Assembly: GCF_000376885.1 (NCBI RefSeq)
Contig: NZ_AQXR01000010.1
Span: 1 to 64,000, forward strand
Length of the DNA: 64,000 nt
Source of the DNA: Alloscardovia criceti DSM 17774
GTDB taxonomy: Bacteria > Actinomycetota > Actinomycetes > Actinomycetales > Bifidobacteriaceae
Direction of reading: 5' to 3'
The translations under genes were made by a program, and so were the position numbers. Below, piece by piece: positions 1 through 8,799 of the stretch. Each line of letters opens with the position of its first letter. Position 1 is the first letter of the stretch. Below the pieces are notes generated by a model, which worked only from the letters and a program-made list of their open reading frames with translations, did no database searches and had not been told where the DNA came from.

Positions 1-615
1 CTTACGCTGGTGAAGGGTGATGAGGTGATCGAGGGAAGAAAGAAACTCACCAATCTTCGACTGCTCACTGCTTTTGGTTACTCGAAATGTAATCTTCGAC
101 AACACCGGAAACTTCAGATTCCATGTATCTGAGGTTAAACCTTGCGACCATCGACGAAAAATATCTAAGCTTGTTTTTTTCTTAAATAACTCCATAAAAA
201 ATTTAGTATCTAAATCGTTCAGAGGCCGTAAAACTGTGTAAGCAGGGCTTACGATTCCAAAGAAATCCGATTCTCCCACCGCACCTTGCCACATACGCAT
301 AGAGTTATAAGCTAGATCTCCTTTTCTTACAATTTTGTAATTACTTTTATCATCAGAGGACACGTTTCGTTTATCAGAGTCTTTCTGTCGAATAACACCA
401 TCGGCTATAGTTACAGACAGTAAATCTTCATCACCAGATGCTTTCTCCGTCCTCTGCTGAAATAAATCACCCAACTTACGCTGTTCCCAATCGTCAGTAA
501 ATCCCGAAAAACGAAGTTCTGGAGACTTTTCTTCATTTTTTGGGAACAATTTTGAAAGCAACGTTTTCTTCAATTTTTTGAGCGTATCTAACTTACGCTG
601 GTGAAGGGTGATGAG
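1..615. repeat. Perfect 24-bp direct repeats inside hsdS (1-24 and 592-615)
   Basis: Bases 1-24 and 592-615 are identical and both encode LITLHQRK in frame, 197 codons apart. They mark the end of each recognition half and are natural sites for homologous exchange of specificity domains. Confidence 0.95.
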
Positions 616-1137
616 ATTGTCAATACTGGAAAAAAGAGTTCCAACTTGCTCTTGCTCTTGTACTGAAGGTATTACAATTTTTGTATTTATTATGTCCTTG
701 TTATAAAGCCTTTTTATTGTACTTCCCTCGAGAGTCCACTCAGTTCTCTCATAAAAAGCCTTCAAGAATTTATCGACAAGTTTATCGTTATGGTCGAGCC
801 AGACAATGTTAGAGTCTTGATAATAAGCCGATTCACCTTGATACTCAACTATTCTGCCAATGCTACCAGCTGCGGAAATTAATAATGCTCCAATCGACGG
901 GAATGGATATTGCCTTCTGTATTTTTCAAATAATGAGTTAGAGATAAACGCGTCTGGTTTAGCTCCGAATGTTCCGATTTTATAAAACGGTACATCTCCC
1001 TTCTCTGCTGTTTGATGCCTATAGATGCGTCTGCACATCTCAACGGAGCCAAACTCTCCCAACTTACGCTGTTCCCAAGGGTCCGTAAAACCTTGAAATC
1101 TTATCCTCGGTTCCATTTTTTCCAGTTTTTCAGCCAT
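1..1137 (-). CDS. hsdS: Type I restriction-modification specificity subunit HsdS, 3' end cut by window edge
   Basis: DNA-recognition subunit of a type I restriction-modification enzyme; it chooses the bipartite target for HsdM and HsdR. The frame is open from an ATG at 1137 (SD-like AGGAAAG just upstream) to the window edge, 379 codons without a stop. Each half opens with WEQRKLG (encoded at 1058-1077 and 470-489) and closes with LITLHQRK (592-615 and 1-24), giving two target-recognition domains separated by conserved helices rich in Lys and Leu. The second LITLHQRK ends exactly at the edge, so perhaps only 10-20 residues are missing. It lies 34 nt downstream of hsdR and is probably cotranscribed. 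The style matches HsdS proteins common in Firmicutes, and the DNA is AT-rich compared with the core genes further right. Confidence 0.93.
   Translation of the reverse strand, partial: MAEKLEKMEPRIRFQGFTDPWEQRKLGEFGSVEMCRRIYRHQTAEKGDVPFYKIGTFGAKPDAFISNSLFEKYRRQYPFPSIGALLISAAGSIGRIVEYQGESAYYQDSNIVWLDHNDKLVDKFLKAFYERTEWTLEGSTIKRLYNKDIINTKIVIPSVQEQEQVGTLFSSIDNLITLHQRKLDTLKKLKKTLLSKLFPKNEEKSPELRFSGFTDDWEQRKLGDLFQQRTEKASGDEDLLSVTIADGVIRQKDSDKRNVSSDDKSNYKIVRKGDLAYNSMRMWQGAVGESDFFGIVSPAYTVLRPLNDLDTKFFMELFKKKTSLDIFRRWSQGLTSDTWNLKFPVLSKITFRVTKSSEQSKIGEFLSSLDHLITLHQRK
470..1077. repeat. Perfect 20-bp direct repeats inside hsdS (470-489 and 1058-1077)
   Basis: Both copies encode WEQRKLG in frame, 196 codons apart, at the start of each target-recognition domain. 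Together with the 24-bp pair they bracket each domain with identical DNA. Confidence 0.95.
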
Positions 1138-1171
1138 GTTTCTTTCCTCAGTACCCCTTAAAATACAAAAA

Positions 1172-4100
1172 CTATTCGTATTTCTTTATCTCATCCGCTA
1201 GCTCATAAATTGCCGTTCTAAACATGTTTCGATATCTAATCTTCGACAGTTCTGCGATGTCTGGAGCAGCAAGTTCTTTGAAGTAATCCTGAGCAGACCG
1301 CAAAATATCATCGATCTGGTTTTGCTTATCCAGGTCCTTCATACCTACGCGATGCCTACTGATGAGACTCTCCAGTTGGTGAGGTGTGATCGTGTTGTCC
1401 AATCCCCACTTTCGAATGAAGTTCGCAGACACACGGAGCACGGATTGGCTTTGAGCTTCATCCATCGCATCATTCATTCTTGCCGTATCTCGAGGAGCTG
1501 GATACGGCAAAGCATATTCCTTGGAATACACACGGTCCACAAACTGGTGAAGTTTCGCTTTCTCTGAATCACTCTCGGACTTAGCAATTTCATAACCGAT
1601 ATCTTCACGTAGCTGCGATGCAGACTCCATATCATCGTCATGAATTGCATCAGACATTTGTGCTATCAATTCCGTGAGGTAATCATAGTTGATAATGACC
1701 TCAGTAATGCGCACCATTTCCAGCTCAACCATGGAGATATCAGGCTCCTCAGTTCCTCCCAAAGGTTCTGGGTCAGTGCCTTGCTTTAGGCCATCGAAGA
1801 TGAAAGTAGTGAGATTGACCTCCTGCTCAGGGGTGAGACCGATTCGATTGTAGAAATCTTCAGGGTTGCCCGTAGCCGAAACTTCGTTGCCTTCGTCATC
1901 CTTCGTATACTGCTTCATCTTACTGAGCAAAGTACTGTAGTTGCGTAGAAGATCAACAGCGTCCGCTCTATCCTTTTCACCATTCGGGATATCCGTAAAG
2001 TTGCGTGTTAATGTTCGTAGCTTATTCACGGTATCCTGTATTTGCTCTTGAACAACGCTAAACTTTACAGAAAGCACACCGTTATTAGCAAGCGTTTGAG
2101 AGTCAAGTCCATCCAGCTCACCTTGCTCTCCCTGCTGTCGGTTGGAGTATTTCAGGAGAGCATCATTCATTTCCTCTTCATTTTGCTTTGGCCATCGGTA
2201 ATTAACCACATTGCCCCAAGGCTTATCGAGGATATTATGCATTCGATTAGTCCTCGAGTATGCCTGAATCAAATTTGCACCCTTAAGCGTGCGGTCCACA
2301 TACAAAGTGTTCAGTTCTGGAGCATCAAATCCAGTTAGAAGCTGATCTACCACAATTGCCAGATCAAGATACCTACCATCAGCCGAGGTTTTATTGAGCC
2401 TGCGAGCCAAATCCTCAGTGTACTGTTTAGCGCTCTTCCGCTCGAAAGCCGTGCCAAACATCGCATTGTATTGAGCCATAGCGAAATCCAAACCCTCATT
2501 AGTTGGAAGCTGGTTCTCACCATTGGAGGTATCCACCGAGAAGCTTACAGCGACTTTGAGTCGCTCATCTGCTGGCCGCTTCGCATTCTCTTCAAGGAAT
2601 TTATGAAAATACTGCATGGCACGAGGCGTGGAAGGTTTATGCCCTCCCACATGCACAGTAAGCAGAGCATTGTATTTACGATTATTCGAGCGCTGATTCC
2701 AGTATTTGAAGATATCCTGCACTACAAGATTAAGATGCTCCGGAGAGGTATCATAAACGCTTTCTTTCTTGTCGTCATCAATTTCTTCGGCGGTAGGATT
2801 GTCCTTGGTCTTGATGGTCTCTTTAAATTCCACGTTGAAGCCCAGCACATTCTTATCTGCAATGGCTTCCCTGATCGTATAGGTGTGCAGCACGTTGCCG
2901 AAAATCTTTTGAGTTTCAGGGAATTTTGGAGTTCCTGTATAGCCCACCCATGCAGACTGAGGAATAGCCTTACGAATATTTTGGAGCATACTTTCGTTAT
3001 CTGAGCGTTCACTTGTGGAGCGGTGAGCCTCATCCACGATGAAAAGAATGTTACCTTTCACAAACGGGCTAAATTTTTCATGGGACACGTACCGAGCCAT
3101 CTTTTGGATACTTGTCACGATGATATTCTTATCGGTTCTGCGCATAAGTTTCCTGTGCAAATCCGAAATATTAGCAGTATCTGCGATGACGCCACTGGTG
3201 AAATCGTTGTTGTCCGGATCGTACGCTTGATAAGCGCTCACAGTCTGGTTTGTTAGCGCAATTCGGTCCACTAAAAAGATGACCTTGTCCACATTTGGCA
3301 AAAGACTTGCAAGCCAAGCCGTTTTAAAGCTTGTAATGGTCTTTCCACTCCCGGTCGTATGCCAGACATAGCCAAGCTTGCCGTTTCCGGAGCTGAAGTC
3401 GTACCCACGCACCTTGTCTAGGACTCGCTTCGTGGCATACACCTGGTAAGGACGCATGACTTTGATGCTCTGCTTATTTCGAGTGCCATCCAACACCATA
3501 AAACGCGTTGCCATATCATGCGCCATCGGAATGGACAACACCTTGTCAGCAAACTCCTTCCACGAGTGCACACGCGTGGAGTCATTTTCATTTTGCCAAT
3601 TGAAGGCAAAGGCTTTATTAAACAGAGCACGAGTCGTATTCGCCATGTAACGGATATCATTTGGCGTCATTGCGATGAGGATTTGAAGCGTAGAGAAAAT
3701 ATCCCCGTACTGACGTTCCGCAATGTATTGCTCCATCTGGTTGAGAGCTTCACGACTAGAATGCATGGCCTGTTTGAGCTCAATCTGGATAATCGGCAAA
3801 CCATTAATCAGTAAAGTTACATCAAAACGTCTGTCCGGTTTTCCATCAATTACAGAAGGACGCTCGATTTGATTGACAACTTGGTAAACCGTATTTCCGC
3901 CACCTACTTGAGCCTGATCAAAGACCTGCAAATAAGCATCTTCGCCGTTGTCTAAATGTACAAGCACTTCGGACACACCATTCGTACCGTAAAGGAATTG
4001 CCCCGCTTGGAATGGTGTAGACAGCTTCGTAATTTCCCTCTTCACCTGGCTAAACTCAGCATCAGATAAAGGCGCATCTAAACGTGCTCTATTGTTTTGT

Positions 4101-4249
4101 TCAAGAATTCTCTTAAAATTCGCCCAGAGCTGCTGAGTGGTTTTGATCTCAGGCGAATACTGCCACTGCTTCACACCACCAATTTGTGTGAGGTGCTCGA
4201 TTAGTTGGCGTTCGAATTCTAGTTCTGGCACACCCTTGAAATCGCCCAT
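1172..4249 (-). CDS. hsdR: Type I restriction endonuclease subunit HsdR
   Basis: ATP-dependent motor and nuclease subunit of a type I restriction enzyme, 1025 aa, a normal full length. N-terminal PD-(D/E)xK nuclease: D143 in RFDVTLL and the E-L-K triad at 157-159. Helicase motor: Walker A HTTGSGKT at 297-304, DEAH box at 406-409, motif III VGYTGTP at 435-441, and a motif VI-like QAYSRTNR further on. The C-terminal helical part resembles the EcoR124-type R subunit. The start has GAAGG nine bases upstream. It precedes hsdS by 34 nt on the same strand. No hsdM is seen upstream of it, so the methylase is presumably left of the window or elsewhere. All motifs are intact and it looks functional. 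Confidence 0.97.
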   Translation of the reverse strand: MGDFKGVPELEFERQLIEHLTQIGGVKQWQYSPEIKTTQQLWANFKRILEQNNRARLDAPLSDAEFSQVKREITKLSTPFQAGQFLYGTNGVSEVLVHLDNGEDAYLQVFDQAQVGGGNTVYQVVNQIERPSVIDGKPDRRFDVTLLINGLPIIQIELKQAMHSSREALNQMEQYIAERQYGDIFSTLQILIAMTPNDIRYMANTTRALFNKAFAFNWQNENDSTRVHSWKEFADKVLSIPMAHDMATRFMVLDGTRNKQSIKVMRPYQVYATKRVLDKVRGYDFSSGNGKLGYVWHTTGSGKTITSFKTAWLASLLPNVDKVIFLVDRIALTNQTVSAYQAYDPDNNDFTSGVIADTANISDLHRKLMRRTDKNIIVTSIQKMARYVSHEKFSPFVKGNILFIVDEAHRSTSERSDNESMLQNIRKAIPQSAWVGYTGTPKFPETQKIFGNVLHTYTIREAIADKNVLGFNVEFKETIKTKDNPTAEEIDDDKKESVYDTSPEHLNLVVQDIFKYWNQRSNNRKYNALLTVHVGGHKPSTPRAMQYFHKFLEENAKRPADERLKVAVSFSVDTSNGENQLPTNEGLDFAMAQYNAMFGTAFERKSAKQYTEDLARRLNKTSADGRYLDLAIVVDQLLTGFDAPELNTLYVDRTLKGANLIQAYSRTNRMHNILDKPWGNVVNYRWPKQNEEEMNDALLKYSNRQQGEQGELDGLDSQTLANNGVLSVKFSVVQEQIQDTVNKLRTLTRNFTDIPNGEKDRADAVDLLRNYSTLLSKMKQYTKDDEGNEVSATGNPEDFYNRIGLTPEQEVNLTTFIFDGLKQGTDPEPLGGTEEPDISMVELEMVRITEVIINYDYLTELIAQMSDAIHDDDMESASQLREDIGYEIAKSESDSEKAKLHQFVDRVYSKEYALPYPAPRDTARMNDAMDEAQSQSVLRVSANFIRKWGLDNTITPHQLESLISRHRVGMKDLDKQNQIDDILRSAQDYFKELAAPDIAELSKIRYRNMFRTAIYELADEIKKYE

Positions 4250-4276
4250 GATCCTTAACCTTCTTTAATCTTCTTT

Positions 4277-4286
4277 AGAGTACTCT
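4277..4286. promoter_or_regulatory. Palindrome AGAGTACTCT upstream of hsdR
   Basis: A perfect 10-bp palindrome lies 28 bases before the hsdR start, flanked by the partly symmetric CTTT and TTAAG. It could be a repressor operator for the restriction genes; no regulator gene is visible beside it, so this is inference from symmetry and position. Confidence 0.25.
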
Positions 4287-4397
4287 TTAAGATCCTAGCC
4301 GCACATCACGGCATTCCTGCGAAAATGGAGCGTGTTGAGTGAGGCCCAAAGTGTTGAGTCTCACACGGCTATAGCTTTTTATTTTCAAGATTTACGC

Positions 4398-5273
4398 TTA
4401 CTTCTCAGACTCCAGTTCTCCAAGCGTTTTGCCCTCAAGCGTTTTCCACATAACATTGCCGCTCAGTGAAGAACCGCCTACGAAGCACGCGGCAGCGGAT
4501 GGACTACTAAAGAGCAGATCTTTCATAAGTCTTCCATCAGAGTCGATATGTACAGAATATTTCTCTCTCAACTTCCGAATATTTTTCCCTACACTCTGCT
4601 TAAGTTCCTTCGACGGCTTGCTTCCTGCACGCACCACAAAGCCTTCGGTTGTCCTCTGTCCCGTAGCTTCGGCTCTGCTAGTGTGGAAATACAACAAGGT
4701 TTCCGAATCATCAGATTCTGCTCTCGCATTTTCAACTTTTCTGGTAATGAGCGGTTCAAAAACTTTGTAACCCAAAGCGCCAATAACCAGCTTGGAATAC
4801 TCGATAAATTCTTCTAATTCGCTTTCCTTTTCCTCCGTGATATTTCCTTGAGTCGGATCATTACCATTCATGACCTCATAACGGTCTGCTGTGATGGCTA
4901 AATTGCGGAAACGATTTTCAAGATAGCTGATCTCCGTCGGCCCAAAAGAGTTATTCGACGTAGTTAAAGCTACAGCTTCGGTCCACCAGTCCTTACTCGA
5001 ACTGCGTTTATGCTCCTGCCAGCGGTTCAGTAAACCCTGACCATTCTTGCGTACACCTGCCTGTCCGATGTACACGACAGGGTCGCCAGTATCATCTGAT
5101 ACGCCGAAAAGTAGGTAAACACCCGTCTGCTGCAAATATGCGATTTCCCGAGCTTTGTCTAGCATCGTACGCGGAATCTTATATGCCACACCTGTCCAAT
5201 TTGCCAAGGTACATTTAATACGCCCATTTGGATCGCTGTCCATGAGAAACAGGTTAATCGACTTGCCGACCAT
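4398..5273 (-). CDS. GIY-YIG nuclease-family protein with C-terminal DUF4357
   Basis: 291 aa from the preferred ATG at 5273, which has GGAG eight bases upstream; an ATG at 5297 is in frame but has no ribosome site. The N-terminus (INLFLMD..PNGRIKC) and the GIY-YIG-like pair GVYLLFG...VVYIGQ followed by R and E residues (LLNRWQEHK, YLENRFR) place it in the GIY-YIG family. The last ~90 residues match DUF4357 (LLFSSPSAAACFVGG, W.TLEGKTL). Such proteins are frequent companions of restriction systems. It is transcribed toward hsdR, 148 nt away, possibly as one unit. Nuclease activity is inferred from the fold only, and the biological role of this family is not established. Confidence 0.85.
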   Translation of the reverse strand: MVGKSINLFLMDSDPNGRIKCTLANWTGVAYKIPRTMLDKAREIAYLQQTGVYLLFGVSDDTGDPVVYIGQAGVRKNGQGLLNRWQEHKRSSSKDWWTEAVALTTSNNSFGPTEISYLENRFRNLAITADRYEVMNGNDPTQGNITEEKESELEEFIEYSKLVIGALGYKVFEPLITRKVENARAESDDSETLLYFHTSRAEATGQRTTEGFVVRAGSKPSKELKQSVGKNIRKLREKYSVHIDSDGRLMKDLLFSSPSAAACFVGGSSLSGNVMWKTLEGKTLGELESEK

Positions 5274-5730
5274 CAAAAATCTCCGTAGTAGCTTCATATT
5301 GCACTTTTTACAAAACTACTTTTCATCATAGAAGCAGAATTTTAAATCGGATTGCAAAATTGGAAAATTCTAGCCTGCGCTTTTCCAGAGTTTCAAGATC
5401 TAGCGTGCCCTTTCCTATAAATAGCTCCGTTTGAAGTTTGAAAGCCTAATACTGGGAAGAAGCGTGCACACAGCACAATCCATACAATGACGTATGACAT
5501 TAAAGAGATTCTATAGCACCAAGAAATGAACTATAGCTAAACTGCTACACCTGAGGCGGAATTATTTTATTTCAAAGGACCAAATAAAACAATCCTGTGG
5601 TACTCAAACTATATGTACCAGCATCGAAAATCATTGATGCTCGATAGCATGGGATATAGAAACTTACTATGTCAAGAGGTAATTCCCATTACCCACTCTT
5701 TAATTTACAAACTGAGATACGAGGTATGAG
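5274..5730. other. Intergenic region between divergent accessory genes
   Basis: About 450 bases, AT-rich, between the leftward GIY-YIG gene and the rightward ADP-ribosylglycohydrolase. It must hold both promoters, but I see no convincing -35/-10 pair. A short hairpin (AGCATC...GATGCT near 5621-5642) is present. No coding sequence is supported. Confidence 0.5.
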
Positions 5731-6540
5731 ATGATTGGGGCTATCGTTGGAGATATTGCAGGGTCGCGCTTTGAAATTAAAAACTATAAGGCGAAAGATT
5801 TTGAATTTCTTTCTGATAAATGTCGCTACACAGATGATTCCGTGATGTCCCTTGCCATTTGTGAGGCATTGCTGAATTCTGATGCAGACTACAGCGATCT
5901 ATCCGAGCAAGCACAAAACTCCATGAAGAACCTTGTAATCCAATTTCCTTGGAAGGGCTACGGTCAAAACTTTATACAATGGGCAATGAATCCAAAACCT
6001 GAACCCTATGGCAGCTATGGCAACGGAGCAGCCATGCGTGTAAGCGGCTGCGGATACGTCGGAAATACAATAGATGAAGTTAAGAAACTCTCTGAAGCTG
6101 TTACTTGCGTAACACACAATCATCCTGAGGGAATCAAAGGTGCCGAAGCCACTGCTGTAGCGGTATTTCTCGCTCGAACCGGGGAAAGTAAAAGCGCAAT
6201 TAGAGAGTATATCCAAAATTCTTACTATCCACTCGACTTCACACTTGATGGTATACGCGAAACATACAAGCCTAACCAGAGCTGCCAAGGCACTGTCCCA
6301 CAGGCAATAGTTGCTTTCTTAGAATCAGACTCTTTTGAAGACGCTATCAGAAATGCCATTTCCATCGGCGGCGACAGCGATACGATTGCTGCAATCGCGG
6401 GTTCGATTGCTGAACCATACTATGGGGTGCCACGCGAGATTAGAGAAAGAACAATAGAATTTCTAGACCCAAGTCTTCTCGAAATACTTTCGAGATTTGA
6501 AGAAGTGTATCCGCCGAAAATAATTCAAGATAAAGACTGA
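5731..6540 (+). CDS. ADP-ribosylglycohydrolase family protein
   Basis: 269 aa. Members of this DraG/ARH-like family hydrolyse ADP-ribose from modified proteins or related substrates using a di-magnesium centre. The diagnostic metal-binding motifs are present: GDIAGSRFE at residues 7-15, TDDS near 34, and GGDSDT near 214 in the C-terminal half; NGAAMR and THNHPEG are also typical. ATG start with GAGG about seven bases upstream. It stands alone, divergent from the nuclease-like gene and followed by a hairpin. Its place between a restriction system and an HNH/DGQHR pair suggests a defence or toxin-reversal role, but no ADP-ribosyltransferase partner is next to it, so the substrate is unknown. 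Confidence 0.92.
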   Translation: MIGAIVGDIAGSRFEIKNYKAKDFEFLSDKCRYTDDSVMSLAICEALLNSDADYSDLSEQAQNSMKNLVIQFPWKGYGQNFIQWAMNPKPEPYGSYGNGAAMRVSGCGYVGNTIDEVKKLSEAVTCVTHNHPEGIKGAEATAVAVFLARTGESKSAIREYIQNSYYPLDFTLDGIRETYKPNQSCQGTVPQAIVAFLESDSFEDAIRNAISIGGDSDTIAAIAGSIAEPYYGVPREIRERTIEFLDPSLLEILSRFEEVYPPKIIQDKD

Positions 6541-6575
6541 GAGTGACATTCGCACAATCACTTTTTCGAAGGCTA

Positions 6576-6618
6576 AGAGCCCGTTAGGTTTCAACTTTTT
6601 ATCGGGCTCTCTTTAGTT
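6576..6618 (+). terminator. Hairpin terminator after the ADP-ribosylglycohydrolase
   Basis: AGAGCCCG at 6576-6583 pairs with CGGGCTCT at 6603-6610, loop 19 nt, followed by a short T-rich tail. It lies 36 bases after the stop codon. Confidence 0.6.
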
Positions 6619-7033
6619 AATTCTTCTTTAGATTCTGTAATACATCCGGAAAGACCAGAAAAAGCACTAGATAAAGAGGTGTGATAACGGCGACAAATAA
6701 TCAGATAAATCAAAAAATGCACATATTTGTGCGATGCTGCATCCTAGCAAAGGGAAAGTCTAATACGTCAGATTAAACAATCCGCTGATGAAACTACCGA
6801 CAGAAGAACACGATAAGCCCTTTGGTACTATGAACCCTGCGTGAATCGATTACCACCAAGAACACACATATACACAGACCTAGGACGCTATCATCAACAG
6901 CAATAAGAAACATATGACAAACTCAGCCGAAGCGGCGTCAGCGTCAACCAGACGCATTTCGTACCACCGACCGAAGCCTTAAAACCAGACACACAACTGG
7001 CATGCGGTCTAAACATCATTGAAATACAAAATA
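6619..7033 (+). pseudogene. Possible decayed coding remnant with in-frame stops
   Basis: No intact gene lies between 6541 and 7123. In the plus frame ending at the TAA of 7048-7050, a protein-like reading (YYEPCVNRLPP, THIYTDLGRYH, then SVNQTHFVPP, LNIIEIQNK) runs from about 6817 but is broken by stops at 6814 and 6904. It may be the tail of a degraded accessory or mobile-element gene. I do not recognise the family and the reading could be chance. Confidence 0.25.
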
Positions 7034-7095
7034 AACCGCACCCATTGTAATCCGGATATGTTCATTAATAAAACCTAATATGTTAGAGTGCGGTT
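7034..7095 (-). terminator. Large-loop inverted repeat, possible terminator of the HNH/DGQHR operon
   Basis: AACCGCACCC at 7034-7043 pairs with GAGTGCGGTT at 7086-7095, ten pairs with one wobble, around a 42-nt loop. On the minus strand it is followed by a T-rich tail (TATTTTGTATTT), 28 bases after the DGQHR stop. The loop is long for a terminator; a small mobile palindrome is an alternative. Confidence 0.4.
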
Positions 7096-7123
7096 CATTT
7101 TACAATCAAGGAACAAGAACCAG

Positions 7124-8299
7124 TTAAAAGCCCAGAGGATCAAAGGTATTCGTAGTAAGATCCTTTAAACGACTCGACCAGTCCTTAGCAAGAGCTGCCG
7201 TTGGAGTCTCGCCTGCAAATGGATTTTGACCCAGATTTTTGAGATATTGACTTTCAGGATTAAATAAATCGACTGGCTCCATCCCATTATATGCAAACAG
7301 TTGTTTTAATGTTGAAGAAACATATTGCTTATTTATAAATTTATTTTCATCCTGAGCATGCCTATAAAATTCTGGAAGCATCTTAATCATAAATCTGAAT
7401 CCGGAAATTTTGGTGAACGCACCTACTGCCCTATCATCCGACAAAATCTCATACCCAACCGCTTCTTCCCAACCAGATAGATACTCTGATATTAATTTCA
7501 GCATTTTTTGATCATCTAACTCTGGTGTTTTATAATCAGCGTCCCCTCTTTGAGGATAATTAGCTGACTCAGATTCAGCCGCTTTAGGCCTGTATGCGCA
7601 TTCATGTATGATATCCTCTTTATTTAAAATAGAAATTACTTGCTTCGCCTTGAAACCATGACGAACCTTTTCAGAACCCATTATTATTTTCCCTCTTAAC
7701 GGTGAAACACTCTCTGTATTAAGCAGTTCAACAACAGAATGGTAAAGCCGCTCGTCTGTACGAAGCATTCCCAAGACACTTCTAAACCACAGCAGCAAGT
7801 TCTGATCAACGCTTTTCTGTTTCTCATTTGTATTTTTAAAAATCATCCGTCTTTCTCTCAAAGTCGGGACAATATACATTGCAAAGTGCATTTCAAACTC
7901 AGCATTATCGGGCAGTTTATTAAACTCTGGCAAGAACGCAAAAAGTCGATGTTGTCCATCCATAATGTCAAATGTGTCTTTATACAGCTCAAATTCTTCG
8001 GCGGTCTCTGGAAAATCCATGTAGTACAAATCTAAACCTTGGATTGAATTGTCTTCAACAGGCCGTACTGACAATTTCTCCTTAACTTTCGTCCCAATGA
8101 CGATGGATGTGGAGAGGGATCCAGTCTTTACAAATTCAGCAATTTCTTCAACACGTTTCTTGTTTATTGGCCTTTGAGCCTCCTGAGTGCTCTCAAATTC
8201 AGCTTTAGTAGCTAATCTTACCAAGTCTTTTGCTGGGAGCTTCCCAAGGTAAAATCGAACCTTACCTTGAACAACCTTCTGCAAAAATATTCTTTTCAT
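7124..8299 (-). CDS. DGQHR-domain (DndB-like, ParB-superfamily) protein
   Basis: 391 aa. Family hallmarks in order: QRPINKKRVEEIAEFV at 42-57, the signature DGQHR at 114-118 (IMDGQHRLFAF), and FKNTNEKQKSV at 154-164. This is the core of DndB and related DGQHR proteins, known mainly as regulators or accessories of DNA modification such as phosphorothioation. None of the Dnd/Ssp modification enzymes or a cysteine desulfurase is nearby. It is the second gene of an operon, starting 24 nt after the HNH gene with an AAAGGG ribosome site. Codon use is AT-rich, unlike the core genes. A DNA-targeting role with the HNH nuclease is inferred from this pairing and the defence-like neighbourhood. Confidence 0.85.
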   Translation of the reverse strand: MKRIFLQKVVQGKVRFYLGKLPAKDLVRLATKAEFESTQEAQRPINKKRVEEIAEFVKTGSLSTSIVIGTKVKEKLSVRPVEDNSIQGLDLYYMDFPETAEEFELYKDTFDIMDGQHRLFAFLPEFNKLPDNAEFEMHFAMYIVPTLRERRMIFKNTNEKQKSVDQNLLLWFRSVLGMLRTDERLYHSVVELLNTESVSPLRGKIIMGSEKVRHGFKAKQVISILNKEDIIHECAYRPKAAESESANYPQRGDADYKTPELDDQKMLKLISEYLSGWEEAVGYEILSDDRAVGAFTKISGFRFMIKMLPEFYRHAQDENKFINKQYVSSTLKQLFAYNGMEPVDLFNPESQYLKNLGQNPFAGETPTAALAKDWSSRLKDLTTNTFDPLGF

Positions 8300-8323
8300 A
8301 ATGTTCCCTTTCGTGTTTCTTGT

Positions 8324-8767
8324 TTAGAAATCTATCTTTTTCCCTTTTGCATGATTGCAATGAGCACAAAGCATCTGGAAATTATCATCTAGATGGTCAC
8401 CCACATATACAAATGGAACCTTATGATCTAAATGACTCTGCAAACCTATGCGCCGACCACACATGACACATAAGCCGTTCTGTTCTAAGAGCAACTTCTT
8501 CCGCACACTTACATCAATCTGTTTCCTCGAGGATTGTTTATCTAAAAATGCGGTAACTAATTTCAACATATCAGCCGCTTCATGATCAGATAATTCATAA
8601 TGCTGTTCTCTTTTAATCAGCTCTTTAATCGAATGCTCCTTACTTGGTGAATTCGCCAAAATATTCCTCAATTTCCTCTGGGACTCCGGGGAAGAATTTC
8701 TACTACAAAAAACCTGAAATCGCTTCAATAACTGTGGATCATAATTGCTAGATCTTTGTTCTTTCAT
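8324..8767 (-). CDS. HNH endonuclease family protein
   Basis: 147 aa. The C-terminal HNH domain is complete: C100-x2-C103 and C134-x2-C137 form the zinc knuckle, with D114-H115, N129, and N138-H139 supplying the metal-binding and catalytic positions. The N-terminal ~95 residues are helical and charged with no domain I recognise; they may mediate binding to DNA or to the DGQHR partner. ATG start with GGAG five bases upstream, and a promoter of good form sits just beyond (8800-8828). The gene heads a two-gene operon with the DGQHR protein. Nuclease activity is likely; the target is unknown. Confidence 0.9.
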   Translation of the reverse strand: MKEQRSSNYDPQLLKRFQVFCSRNSSPESQRKLRNILANSPSKEHSIKELIKREQHYELSDHEAADMLKLVTAFLDKQSSRKQIDVSVRKKLLLEQNGLCVMCGRRIGLQSHLDHKVPFVYVGDHLDDNFQMLCAHCNHAKGKKIDF

Positions 8768-8799
8768 TTAAGCTCCGTTGCTCGTTGTCTATATCCACA

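Noticed and set aside
1-615. Direct repeats as a CRISPR array
   Set aside because: Only two copies of each, in frame within hsdS and nearly 600 bp apart; they are protein-coding repeats.
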